This document shows positions 50,349 to 59,167 of a stretch of DNA of 64,000 nucleotides, in pieces. Where the stretch lies: assembly GCA_913778505.1 (NCBI GenBank), contig CAJYWD010000018.1, positions 1 to 64,000 of the forward strand, read 5' to 3'. Within the stretch, counting starts at the first letter, position 1, and each line of letters opens with the position of its first letter. The notes under the pieces were generated by a model. It ran no database searches. It worked only from the letters and a program-made list of their open reading frames with translations, and was not told the origin of the DNA. The position numbers and the translations under genes are program-made. Source of the DNA: an uncultured Chryseobacterium sp. (lineage in GTDB: Bacteria; Bacteroidota; Bacteroidia; Flavobacteriales; Weeksellaceae).

Positions 50349-51563
50349 ATGAAACTTTTCAATTCCTATTTCAACACTTTCAAAGGCCTTTCAAGAGAAG
50401 CCTGGATGTTGTCCATTGTGATGCTCATCAACCGTTCCGGCTCTATGGTGTTGCCATTTTTGGGTGTTTATATGACAGACCATTTGAAATTTTCTCTGGA
50501 AAATGCAGGAATTGTTCTAAGCTTTTATGGCATTGGTTCGGTTATCGGTTCCTGGCTGGGTGGTTATCTGACGGATAAATTCGGGGAATATTATATCCAG
50601 AGCTGGAGTCTGTTTCTGAGTGCGCCAATTTTTATCATCATTCCATTCTTCCCGAGCGTGGAGATGATGGCATTTCTCATCTTTCTGCAAAGTACCATCA
50701 GCGATACATTCCGGCCGGCGAATTCTGTGGCAATTACCAAATATGCAAGACCGGAAAACCTGACCAAGGCTTTTTCATTAAACCGAATGGCCATCAATCT
50801 TGGATTCTCCATAGGTCCGGCTTTGGGGGGAATCTTATCCGGGATTTCTTATAATTTTCTTTTCGTTGTTAATTTCTGCGGCGCTGTAACTGCCGGGATC
50901 ATCTATGTCATCTTTTTCCGGAAACGAAATAAAATATTCCGCGAGAAAAAGAAATCAGGTGTAATAGATGTGGTGAAAAAGACGGGAAAATCGCCTTATA
51001 AGGATTATCCTTTTTTATTATATAGCTTCCTGTGTACTGTTTTTGCGATTTGTTTTTTCCAGTTTTTCAATACGATTCCTTTGTTTTACAAAGATGTTGC
51101 AAAGCTGAGTCAGAGTACGATTGGTTTTATTCTGGGTTACAGTGGATTCATCATTGTCTTACTGGAAATGCCTTTGGTAAGTATCGCTGAAAGGACTTTG
51201 AAGATTCCTCAGATTTTATTTATTGGTGTTCTATTGGCCGGATCATCATACTTGATGCTGATATTTGGAAGTAATATTCCTTGGTTGATCTTATCAATGA
51301 CGATTCTTTGTATTGCCGAGATTTGGGCGCTTCCATTTATGTCAACAGTGACAGCATTGCGGTCGGAACGTGGTAACAAGGGCGCTTACATGGGACTGAA
51401 TGGGATTGCGTTTTCATTTTCATTTATCATCACGCCTTTTCTGGGAACTTATGTGGTGAGCCGATATGGGTTTGATAGTTTGTGGTATGGTTCTTTTGCG
51501 GTTCTGGCCGTGACAGCCGTTCTTCTTTTTATTGTTGTGAAGAAGATGCTTCCGGCGCGGTAA
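50349..51563 (+). CDS. Major facilitator superfamily transporter
   Basis: A 404-residue protein with 12 predicted membrane segments. The loop 2-3 motif GGYLTDKFGE (near residue 77) is the MFS motif A, and NLGFSIGPALGGIL near residue 150 is the family's motif C-like segment. A basic cytoplasmic loop (FFRKRNKIFREKKKSG) splits the halves. The fold fits drug or peptide exporters, but the substrate is unknown. Confidence 0.87.
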   Translation: MKLFNSYFNTFKGLSREAWMLSIVMLINRSGSMVLPFLGVYMTDHLKFSLENAGIVLSFYGIGSVIGSWLGGYLTDKFGEYYIQSWSLFLSAPIFIIIPFFPSVEMMAFLIFLQSTISDTFRPANSVAITKYARPENLTKAFSLNRMAINLGFSIGPALGGILSGISYNFLFVVNFCGAVTAGIIYVIFFRKRNKIFREKKKSGVIDVVKKTGKSPYKDYPFLLYSFLCTVFAICFFQFFNTIPLFYKDVAKLSQSTIGFILGYSGFIIVLLEMPLVSIAERTLKIPQILFIGVLLAGSSYLMLIFGSNIPWLILSMTILCIAEIWALPFMSTVTALRSERGNKGAYMGLNGIAFSFSFIITPFLGTYVVSRYGFDSLWYGSFAVLAVTAVLLFIVVKKMLPAR

Positions 51564-51603
51564 ATCATTTTGGTTTTTGACGAATTAATAATTGTGAGAT
51601 TTG

Positions 51604-51682
51604 AATTAACAGGTCGCACCTACGGTGCTTGACGGGCGGTAGGATTCGGTGGCTATTAACAGGGCGCTCCTACGGATCTGAT
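51604..51682. repeat. Two-copy intergenic repeat, 50-bp spacing
   Basis: ATTAACAGGTCGCACCTACGG and ATTAACAGGGCGCTCCTACGG are 50 bp apart. Together with the element at 51776 it makes up the 388-bp gap between the MFS and symporter genes; I see no gene there. Confidence 0.5.
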
Positions 51683-51775
51683 TTGAAGATTTTACTAGTT
51701 GTAGCGGTAAGAATATGGTTTTGGGACGCGAGAATATTAAGTAAAATCTTGACTTTTCTTTTTGAATAGTTTAAA

Positions 51776-51868
51776 AGATTGCTTCACTTTGATCGCAATG
51801 ACAAAAAAGATATAGCCCTTCGACAAGCTCAGGATAAATTACCAGCGGGATTAAGCTCCTAAAAATAA
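51776..51868. repeat. Dispersed REP-like element, copy 3, with a nested repeat
   Basis: It has GATCGCAATGACAAAAAAGA and ends AGCGGGATTAAGCTCCTAAA, like copy 1. Inside the right arm (51817-51838) sits CCCTTCGACAAGCTCAGGAT, a separate widespread short palindromic repeat. The left AGCCCC arm is missing. Confidence 0.68.
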
Positions 51869-51925
51869 TCATCTGTGATTTTGAGTTCCTCCTAATTAAT
51901 TCCCTCATAAAACAATAAAAAAACT

Positions 51926-51933
51926 ATTTTTGT
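51926..51933 (+). promoter_or_regulatory. -7 box for the sodium:solute symporter gene
   Basis: TATTTTTG, 18 bp upstream of the ATG at 51952, matches TAnnTTTG. Confidence 0.55.
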
Positions 51934-51951
51934 CTCACTCAAAATTGAACA

Positions 51952-53523
51952 ATGAATCCGGGAACTATTCTACTTTTATTCGTTTTCGCCTATTTTATCG
52001 GGCTTTTGGTCATCTCTTATTTTACAAGCCGTAACTCGGACAACCAGTCGTTTTTCATTGGCAACAAGAAAAGCAAATGGTGGCTGGTGGCGTTTGGGAT
52101 GATTGGGACGTCGCTTTCCGGCGTGACTTTTATCTCGGTTCCGGGAACGGTGGGAAAGTTTTTGGGTGGCGAAAATCCTTTTGGCGGTTTCGAATATTAT
52201 ATGATGGTAATCGGGTTTTTCATCGGGTACTTCATTGTGGCCGGTGTGCTGCTCCCACTCTATTACCGGATGAATCTGACGTCAATATATACCTATCTGG
52301 GGAAACGGTTCAATGTGGAGGCGCATAAAATCGGGTCTTTGTTTTTCATTATTTCCAGAGCGATTGGTGCGACGGCGCGATTGTATCTGGTGGTGAATAT
52401 TCTCCAAATCTTCCTTTTGGAAGCGCTGGGTGTTCCGTTTTGGGTGACGGCTTTTGTGCTGCTGCTGATGATTTTGCTTTATACATTTGAGGGTGGTGTG
52501 AAGACGATTGTGATTACGGATACGCTGCAAACGTCTTTTATGATTATCAGTCTGATTGCCTGCATTGTTTATATTTTATCGAATCTTAATATGTCCTTTG
52601 GAGAAGCTTTCACGATTCTGGAGCAAAAGCAGTACACGCATTTTATCAATACGGATGTGAATTCTAAAACCTTCTTCCTGAAAACCATTCTGGGCGGGAT
52701 GTTCATCACGATTGCGATGACGGGTCTGGACCAGGAAATGATGCAGAAAAATATCTCTGTGGACAACCTGAAAAACTCGAAAAAGAATATGCTGACGTTT
52801 GCCGGAACTTTGCTTTTTGTAAATCTGGCGTTCTTGTTTTTGGGCGGTTTGCTTTATCTTTTTGCGATGCAGAATGGCGCAGATTACGGACAAATATCGA
52901 CGATGGTGGACGGAAAAGAAGTGATTACGAATACTTTTGGGTTTAAAGATGCTGCGGGCAACATCAAGAATATAATGGGCGACGACCTGTTTCCTGCGTT
53001 GTCTCTCAATCATTTCCCAATGGCGATTTCTGTGATATTCATCATCGGATTGATTTCGGCTTTGTTTCCTTCTGCTGACGGTGCTCTGACGGCGGTGACG
53101 AGCTCTTATTGTGTGGACTTGCTAAACCTGAACGAAGACCAGAAAAAAACGGAAAAGCAAAAGAAACATCTGAGAATGCGAGTTCATTTGACTTTCACCG
53201 TAATTTTCTTTGTACTGATAATGGTTTTCAAGGCTATCGATGATAAGTCGATTGTTTACCTGATAATGGAAGTGGCGGGTTATACTTATGGGCCGCTGCT
53301 GGGATTGTTTGCTTTTGGAATTTTGACGAAGTACCAAATCAAGAAGAAATATTCCATTTTGGCAGTGACGATTTTGGCTCCGATTGCGACTTATCTGATT
53401 AACTACCTGGTGACGAACAATACAGATTACAGAATTGGTGTGGAACTGATTATCCTGAATGGGTTTTTGACTTTTGTTGGGTTGTGGTTGGTAAAGGCGA
53501 AGGGTAATAAGAAATTGATTTAA
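51952..53523 (+). CDS. Sodium:solute symporter (SSS/SLC5 family)
   Basis: A 523-residue transporter with about 13 membrane segments. SSFFIGNK-type and WWLVAFGMIGTSLSGVTFISVPG near residue 45 and the signature region VLLPLYYRMNLTSIYTYLGKRF (about 98-120) identify the family. AMTGLDQEMMQKNISVDNLKNSKK (about 260) is the conserved loop near the sodium site. Substrate not predictable; sugars, sialic acid and amino acids are all possible. Confidence 0.88.
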   Translation: MNPGTILLLFVFAYFIGLLVISYFTSRNSDNQSFFIGNKKSKWWLVAFGMIGTSLSGVTFISVPGTVGKFLGGENPFGGFEYYMMVIGFFIGYFIVAGVLLPLYYRMNLTSIYTYLGKRFNVEAHKIGSLFFIISRAIGATARLYLVVNILQIFLLEALGVPFWVTAFVLLLMILLYTFEGGVKTIVITDTLQTSFMIISLIACIVYILSNLNMSFGEAFTILEQKQYTHFINTDVNSKTFFLKTILGGMFITIAMTGLDQEMMQKNISVDNLKNSKKNMLTFAGTLLFVNLAFLFLGGLLYLFAMQNGADYGQISTMVDGKEVITNTFGFKDAAGNIKNIMGDDLFPALSLNHFPMAISVIFIIGLISALFPSADGALTAVTSSYCVDLLNLNEDQKKTEKQKKHLRMRVHLTFTVIFFVLIMVFKAIDDKSIVYLIMEVAGYTYGPLLGLFAFGILTKYQIKKKYSILAVTILAPIATYLINYLVTNNTDYRIGVELIILNGFLTFVGLWLVKAKGNKKLI

Positions 53524-53544
53524 TATTTTATTTTGAATTAAATT

Positions 53545-54381
53545 ATGGCTTTTGGTAAGACAATAAAAATATTTTTAATAGATGGAGATCCAAATGGAAG
53601 AATGGCATGTGAGCTATCAAACTGGACGGGAAAGGCATACAAAATTCCACGAATAAAAATCAAAGATTGTATCGATCGAAAAGATTTAATGTCTCCCGGA
53701 ATATATCTATTACTTGGAAAAAATAATGAAAATAAAGATTTGGTGTATATCGGTGAAGCAGAAAATGTTTATACAAGATTAAATCAACATCTAGCAACAA
53801 AAGATTTTTGGAATGAAACCATAATATTTACAAGTAAAGATGAAAATTTAAATAAAGCGCATATTAAATATCTAGAAAATAGACTTCACGAAATTGCATG
53901 TAGCACAAATAGATATATTGTCGAAAATGGCTGTACACCAACTCAATCAGCAATTTCTGAATCTGACCGTGCGGAAATGGAAGAATTTTTAAATTATATT
54001 CTACTTCTAGTAAATACATTGGGACATAAAGTTTTTGAAGACAAACGTGAGCAATCTTCCTCAAAAAAAGAACAGGTTATATTTTATATAAATGCGGCCA
54101 GAGGATGTGAAGCAATGGGAGAACAGACATCTGAAGGTTTTCTAGTTTTAAAAGGTTCAAAAGTTGCCGATTCAACAACTCCTTCCTTATCAAATTCTTT
54201 TAAGAATTTTAGAAGCGATTTAATAAATAAAAGCATAATTGTCAATAACGAATTCACAGAAGATTTTATTTTTTCCAGTCCCTCTTATGCTGCTGCAATC
54301 GTTATGGGTAGAAATGCTAATGGTCTTACAGAATGGAAAACTTCTGACGGAAAAATCTTAAAAAGTATAGAAACTATTTAA
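53545..54381 (+). CDS. GIY-YIG endonuclease-fold protein with DUF4357 tail
   Basis: A 278-residue protein. The GIY-YIG domain has GIY (52-54), YIG (68-70), the conserved Arg at 78 (NVYTRLNQH) and Glu at 111 (KYLENRLHE). DUF4357 covers about 215-275 (GFLVLKGSKVADSTT ... FSSPSYAAAIVMGRNANGL). Such proteins may cleave or repair DNA, or be methylase-linked; no methylase is adjacent. The gene is visibly more AT-rich than its neighbours and may be acquired. It is 21 bp after the symporter. Confidence 0.85.
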   Translation: MAFGKTIKIFLIDGDPNGRMACELSNWTGKAYKIPRIKIKDCIDRKDLMSPGIYLLLGKNNENKDLVYIGEAENVYTRLNQHLATKDFWNETIIFTSKDENLNKAHIKYLENRLHEIACSTNRYIVENGCTPTQSAISESDRAEMEEFLNYILLLVNTLGHKVFEDKREQSSSKKEQVIFYINAARGCEAMGEQTSEGFLVLKGSKVADSTTPSLSNSFKNFRSDLINKSIIVNNEFTEDFIFSSPSYAAAIVMGRNANGLTEWKTSDGKILKSIETI

Positions 54382-54413
54382 TTTTTATTTTAGCTTTCCC
54401 ACAAAATAGCCTA

Positions 54414-54833
54414 ATGAAAACCTATACCATCAATTACACCAATACCTTAATAGAAACCGCAGAAGATTCTCCGGTTACTTCATCGGTGATTCCGGTGGTG
54501 AAAAATGATAAAAAGACGATTGCCAATTATCAATACGAGAAACTTTCCAAACATCCTCTGAAATATACTTCCGACGAATTGCTGTTCGAGATTTTTGCGG
54601 AACGCAATGATATTTCGTCTTCAGAATTGGAAGAAGAGAAAGAGAATTATTTTTCAAAAGGACAAGCTTGCTTGCGGACTTCGCCTCTGGACAAGAAAAA
54701 TGGATTCGGGATTTTTCATAATCAGAATTCGAAAATTAAGCTGGTTCCTGTGGAGTCCGAGGAATATCACGAATTGTTGAAGAATGACACTGTTGCGAAA
54801 GTGAAGGCGATGCGGTCTAAGAAATATCAATAG
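54414..54833 (+). CDS. DUF6157 family protein
   Basis: A 139-residue cytoplasmic protein. The start MKTYTINYTNTLIETAEDSP, the FEIFAERNDISSSELEEEKE segment and the end VAKVKAMRSKKYQ fit the DUF6157 family as I recall it. No catalytic motif is known. It is followed by a palindromic repeat and terminator. Confidence 0.72.
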   Translation: MKTYTINYTNTLIETAEDSPVTSSVIPVVKNDKKTIANYQYEKLSKHPLKYTSDELLFEIFAERNDISSSELEEEKENYFSKGQACLRTSPLDKKNGFGIFHNQNSKIKLVPVESEEYHELLKNDTVAKVKAMRSKKYQ

Positions 54834-54837
54834 GAAT

Positions 54838-54953
54838 GGGCTTTAGCCCATTTATGAAATTAAAGTAAATCAAAAAGGCTTCAGCCAAATACACATACAT
54901 TTTGGCTAAAGCCTGTTTTTTTTGTAAAACCATAAACATCGGGCTAAAGCCCG
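54838..54953. repeat. REP-like palindrome cluster with terminator
   Basis: GGGCTTTAGCCC (54838-54849), an AGGCTTCAGCCAAA/TTTGGCTAAAGCCT hairpin (54876-54914) followed by G and eight T residues, and CGGGCTAAAGCCCG (54940-54953). The middle hairpin can end transcription of the DUF6157 gene; the flanking GGGCTxxAGCCC palindromes form a BIME-like unit. Confidence 0.78.
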
Positions 54954-55003
54954 AAGCAATTGAATAAATTATTATGAATATCATTTAACGTACTCCTATC
55001 TTT

Positions 55004-55570
55004 ATGAATTCATTCAACTTTAAAATCAATTCCGACCAAGAAATCTCTCACCTATTTCTGAAAAACAATTGTTCTGATTTTCTTTCGGCTTCAGAATTTA
55101 TCAGAAACTTACCTTACCGCAGAAACCTTAACAAAGATAATCTTGCAACGGTTTTCATTGATGAATGCGGAACCTGCAGTACAAAACACGCCGTTCTGAA
55201 AACGTTAGCCGAAGAAAATAATCAGCCGGATTTTAAATTGATTCTCGGGATTTTCCGGATGAATGGCAACAACACACCGAAAATTAAAACGGTTTTAGAA
55301 AAGTATAATCTTGATGATATTCCGGAAGCGCATAATTATCTGAAATTTAAAAATCAGATTCTGGATTTCACAAAAAAGGATTCTTCTGAACAAGATTTTA
55401 TTAATGAGCTTCTGGAAGAAACAGAAATCCAACCTCATCAAATCAGCGAATTCAAAATCGAACTTCATAAAAACTATTTGCGGAAATGGATCGCTGAAAA
55501 TCCTCAAATCCATTATTCCTTGGAAGAATTATGGAAAATACGGGAAGAATGTATTACTGCTTTGAGCTAG
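55004..55570 (+). CDS. Uncharacterised cytoplasmic protein with a Cys-rich possible active site
   Basis: A 188-residue protein, not recognised. Near residue 50 FIDECGTCSTKHAVLKTLAE resembles the CGTCsxKA-type segment of transglutaminase-like or papain-like folds, where a Cys sits at a helix start. Later His residues (EAHNYLKFKN near 109) could complete a dyad, but this is inference. No signal peptide. Flanked by the palindrome cluster and an MFS gene; probably monocistronic. Confidence 0.6.
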   Translation: MNSFNFKINSDQEISHLFLKNNCSDFLSASEFIRNLPYRRNLNKDNLATVFIDECGTCSTKHAVLKTLAEENNQPDFKLILGIFRMNGNNTPKIKTVLEKYNLDDIPEAHNYLKFKNQILDFTKKDSSEQDFINELLEETEIQPHQISEFKIELHKNYLRKWIAENPQIHYSLEELWKIREECITALS

Positions 55571-55723
55571 ATTTGTTCGCAGACATCTCCGGATGGCATG
55601 ATTTGGAGGCATCATTTTTGTTCAAAACTGTCACGGAATTTTAAGACCCGAAAAGATCATCATGACAATCGTAACACCGCTCCAATTGACTTTGGAATTC
55701 TCAATGAGACTACAAAATAAGCA

Positions 55724-56902
55724 ATGACAGAAGAACAATCCAAACTGAGTAAATCCCAGGTTCTCGGAATGTCTGTAGTAGCCGGGATCTGTGTTTCCAA
55801 TATTTATTATGCACAGCCGATTCTGCATCAGATTGCAGAGACTTTCAAAGTCACGGAAAGTAAAATGGGCATTATGGTTGGGCTGGGTCAGGTCGGTTAT
55901 GGCGCAGGATTATTAACCTTAGTTCCACTCGGAGATAAAGTTAATCGTAAAAAATTAATTCTGATCTTGCTGGCCATTTTGTTCTGCATTTTAGCCGGAA
56001 TCGGGATGGTTTCCAATTACTATTTCATCTTTATATTCAGTTTGTTACTAGGTTTGACGGCTGTTGCCGCGCAGGTAATCTTGCCCATGGCTGCCGAATT
56101 ATCCGGCAATGAAAAAGGGAAAAATGTCGGAATTATCTTCACCGGAATTTTAGTCGGAATCCTGATGGCAAGGGTTTTCAGCGGTTACATTTCGGAATGG
56201 AGTAATTGGAAAATGGTGTATTATATTTCGGCAGGCTTTACCGTTTTCTCCCTAGCTTTTGTTTATTTTAAGCTGCCAAGTGTCCAACCAACCTTCAGGG
56301 ATTCTTATTTTAAATTGATTTCATCCTCATTTTACCAGTTAAAACGATTTCCACAACTCAGGTTATATGCTTTGATGGGAGGCATTGCTTTCTCGATATT
56401 TTGCTCATTCTGGACCACACTGACATTTCTCTTAGTTGAAAAACCTTACCAATACAGCTCTGACACCATCGGACTTTTCGGGATGTTGGGAATTGCCGGC
56501 GCATTAGTCGCACCCATAATTGGAAAAGCTTCTGACAAAGGCGGAGCCGGGAAAACGCAGCTGATTGCAAGTATTATTTTATTAGCCGGTTCAGTTATTA
56601 TCTTTCTTTTTCCGAGTTATTTAATCTCAATTATTCTAGCCGTGATTTTCATCGATGTCGGTGTTCAATCCATTCAAGTGACCAATGTGGCGATGATTTA
56701 CAGATTAGACCAGAAAGCCAACAGCCGAATCAATACGATCTATATGACTTCCTATTTTGCCGGCGGCGCCATTGGAACTTTTATCGGTTTGAAATGTTGG
56801 GAATTGGGGGGATGGCATTATGTAGGATGGCAATTGGTCATCTTCAGCATTTTTGTATTTTTGATGAACTTATTCAAAACGTTAAAATCCAATACCAATT
56901 AA
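55724..56902 (+). CDS. Major facilitator superfamily transporter (YnfM/arabinose-efflux-like)
   Basis: A 392-residue, 12-segment MFS protein. NIYYAQPILHQIAETFKV near residue 26 and LVPLGDKVNRKK (MFS motif A, 64-75) match the group of putative efflux proteins with the AQPILxxIA start. A dienelactone hydrolase gene follows after 10 bp, so the two are likely co-transcribed. Substrate unknown. Confidence 0.87.
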   Translation: MTEEQSKLSKSQVLGMSVVAGICVSNIYYAQPILHQIAETFKVTESKMGIMVGLGQVGYGAGLLTLVPLGDKVNRKKLILILLAILFCILAGIGMVSNYYFIFIFSLLLGLTAVAAQVILPMAAELSGNEKGKNVGIIFTGILVGILMARVFSGYISEWSNWKMVYYISAGFTVFSLAFVYFKLPSVQPTFRDSYFKLISSSFYQLKRFPQLRLYALMGGIAFSIFCSFWTTLTFLLVEKPYQYSSDTIGLFGMLGIAGALVAPIIGKASDKGGAGKTQLIASIILLAGSVIIFLFPSYLISIILAVIFIDVGVQSIQVTNVAMIYRLDQKANSRINTIYMTSYFAGGAIGTFIGLKCWELGGWHYVGWQLVIFSIFVFLMNLFKTLKSNTN

Positions 56903-56912
56903 CCATAACATT

Positions 56913-57656
56913 ATGAAAATTACAATGACTCTCTTGAGCATCTTTCTGGGCGTTCAAACCATTACGGCTCAAAAGCTTAAAAATGTATCCTACAAAGACG
57001 GTGAGCAGAAGCTTCTGGGCATGGTCACCTCCAATGCAGGAAAAAAACTTCCGGGCGTACTGATTCTCCCAGCGTGGAAAGGCATCGATAACGAAGCTAA
57101 GAATGCGGCTCTGGAACTACAGAAACAAGGTTACATTGCTTTTATCGCAGATATTTATGGAGAAGGCAATACACCTAATGGAAACGAAAATGCTGCCCGA
57201 CTGGCCACTACCTATAAAAAAGATTTTAAACTTTATCAGAAAAGAATATCGCTGGCTTTGGATGAATTGAAAAAGTCCGGTGCTGTAGCCGATAAGATCG
57301 CCGTCATCGGTTATTGCTTCGGAGGTACCGGCGCGCTGGAAGCTGCCAGAGGAAATCTTCCTGTGGTAGGCGTTGTATCCATACATGGTGGCCTGGGAAA
57401 AGATTCTGAAAGAACGAACGAACCTATTTCTACTAAAGTCCTCGTAGAACATCCTGCTAACGATCGCAGCGTTCCGCAGATCCATTATGATGCTTTGGTA
57501 AAGGAATTGAATGACGGAAAAGCCGACTGGCAAATCATAACTTACGCAAACACGACACACACGTTTACCAATCCCGAAGCGCCGGATTACAATGAAGTCA
57601 TGGCCAAACGTGCGTGGAATCACACGCTGATGTTCCTGAAAGAAATTTTAAAATAG
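56913..57656 (+). CDS. Exported dienelactone hydrolase family protein
   Basis: A 247-residue alpha/beta hydrolase with a signal peptide (about 1-19, ending ITAQ). The nucleophile motif GYCFGG (Cys, near 133) is that of dienelactone hydrolases; the acid is likely in HPANDRSVP and the His in TTHTFTNPEAPDY. Location in the periplasm and co-transcription with an MFS exporter suggest a role with xenobiotics or lactones, by inference only. Confidence 0.85.
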   Translation: MKITMTLLSIFLGVQTITAQKLKNVSYKDGEQKLLGMVTSNAGKKLPGVLILPAWKGIDNEAKNAALELQKQGYIAFIADIYGEGNTPNGNENAARLATTYKKDFKLYQKRISLALDELKKSGAVADKIAVIGYCFGGTGALEAARGNLPVVGVVSIHGGLGKDSERTNEPISTKVLVEHPANDRSVPQIHYDALVKELNDGKADWQIITYANTTHTFTNPEAPDYNEVMAKRAWNHTLMFLKEILK

Positions 57657-57674
57657 ATTTAGATTTTTAATATT

Positions 57675-57705
57675 AAAGACAGCCTTTTGAGCTGTCTTTT
57701 TTTAT
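57675..57705 (+). terminator. Terminator between the hydrolase gene and cinA
   Basis: AAAGACAGC pairs with GCTGTCTTT around a 7-nt loop, followed by TTTT; it reaches the cinA stop codon, so it may serve both convergent genes. Confidence 0.85.
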
Positions 57706-58952
57706 TTATTGATAAGCAATGAAACGATATCCTGAATGACTTTCTGCGAAACAAAATGCATAAAATCCATTCTTTCCAAATGTGACAGAAATAGTTTGGA
57801 TGTCACTTCTTCATTCCCGATTCTAATTGTGTAATAAACAGTTCCCACATCTTTGCCGTCCTCGCCTTTTGATGGGCCGGCAACGCCTGTCGTGGAAACT
57901 GCAATATCAGTTCTGAATAGATTCTGACAACCTATCGCCATTTCCGATGCGACTGCTTCACTCACGACCGTAAATTCCTCAACAGTTTTTGGATGGACAT
58001 TCAAAATATCAACTTTCTTTTCTGTCGCATAAGTCACCACGCTTCCGAGAAAATACTGTGAACTTCCCGAAACTGATGTTATCATGTGAGCCAATTCTCC
58101 ACCGGTGCAACTTTCTGCAGCGGAGATGGTGAGTTTTTTGTCGGTTAAAATTTCGCCAAGGATTTTCTCGATTTTATCTTCTTGCGTTGCAATGATATTT
58201 TCTCCGATGATTGGAACTAGCTTTTTGATTTCGTTTTCCAATTCCGCATTCAGCAATTCCTGGGAAGTTCCGGAAGCGGTTAGTCTCAGTTTCACTCTTG
58301 TTCCCACTGGCAGGTAAGATAAACTGATGTGTTTTGGTAAAGCCAATTCCCATTCTTCAATGGTTTCTGACAAAATGCTTTCCGGAATATCCACCACAGA
58401 AACGATTCTGGTCATGATGTGGTCAAGCGATAATTTCTCCTTGAGGAAAGGCATAATCTGGTCTTTCACCAACGGTTTCACTTCGTACGGAACACCCGGC
58501 AAACTGAAACAATAAGTTCCATTTTTCTCTAAAATCATACAAGGCGCAGTCCCGAAATAGTTGAGAAAAATCTTTGCTTTGGACAGAACCATTGCCTGGT
58601 CTTTGTTATGTTCCAGAATCCAGAGTCGGTTTCTTTTTTCGAGGTAAGCTCTCAGATGTTCATAGATTTGGTCAGAGAAAATCATTTCATCTTCGAAGAA
58701 ATTGGCGTAAGCTTTTTTGGTGATATCATCTTTCGTAGGCCCTAGTCCGCCGGTGGTGAAAACCACATCTGCCATACCGAAAGCTTTTCCCAGAGTGGAA
58801 ATAATTGCCTGTTCCTCATCAGGAATTGTAAAAATCGAAAGAACTTTTATCCCAATTTCTTTGAGTTGTGTCGCTATAAAATTGGAATTGGTATCTACGG
58901 TGTTGCCGGAAAGAATCTCATCGCCGATGGTGATTAGAACTGCTGTTTTCAT
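57702..58952 (-). CDS. cinA: CinA-family protein: nicotinamide-nucleotide amidohydrolase
   Basis: A 416-residue two-domain protein. The N-terminal MoCF/COG1058 domain (MKTAVLITIGDEILSGNTVD, TGGLGPTKDD) and C-terminal CinA domain (SAAESCTGGELAHMITSVSGS near 270, TGVAGPSKGEDGKDVGTVY) give ADP-ribose pyrophosphatase and NMN deamidase activities for pyridine nucleotide recycling. The start at 58952 fits the family; an upstream ATG at 58979 adds nine residues. Confidence 0.9.
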   Translation of the reverse strand: MKTAVLITIGDEILSGNTVDTNSNFIATQLKEIGIKVLSIFTIPDEEQAIISTLGKAFGMADVVFTTGGLGPTKDDITKKAYANFFEDEMIFSDQIYEHLRAYLEKRNRLWILEHNKDQAMVLSKAKIFLNYFGTAPCMILEKNGTYCFSLPGVPYEVKPLVKDQIMPFLKEKLSLDHIMTRIVSVVDIPESILSETIEEWELALPKHISLSYLPVGTRVKLRLTASGTSQELLNAELENEIKKLVPIIGENIIATQEDKIEKILGEILTDKKLTISAAESCTGGELAHMITSVSGSSQYFLGSVVTYATEKKVDILNVHPKTVEEFTVVSEAVASEMAIGCQNLFRTDIAVSTTGVAGPSKGEDGKDVGTVYYTIRIGNEEVTSKLFLSHLERMDFMHFVSQKVIQDIVSLLINK

Positions 58953-59017
58953 AGAGACAAATCTCGGGAATTTTTCCATTCCGGATTAGTTAATTTAATC
59001 ATAAAAAACACCATTTG

Positions 59018-59095
59018 GTCCTTCCGTAGGAATCCATACTCTTGAGATTGACTTCTTCTTCACCACTTCGTTGGGGTTTCCTACGGGATGACAAA
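59018..59095. repeat. Dispersed intergenic repeat with 9-bp inverted ends
   Basis: CCGTAGGAA (59024-59032) is inverse to TTCCTACGG (59078-59086), followed by GATGACAAA. It is of the same general type as the GATCGCAATGACAAA block in copy 3 at 51776. No frame in it. Confidence 0.5.
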
Positions 59096-59145
59096 GCGAA
59101 TGTTTTGTTGCAATATTTTATCACTATTTTACATTAGGAATTAAT

Positions 59146-59153
59146 TATCTTTG
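59146..59153 (+). promoter_or_regulatory. -7 box for the DAACS symporter gene
   Basis: TATCTTTG, 14 bp upstream of the ATG at 59168, matches TAnnTTTG. Confidence 0.5.
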
Positions 59154-59167
59154 ATTAAAATTGAGGT

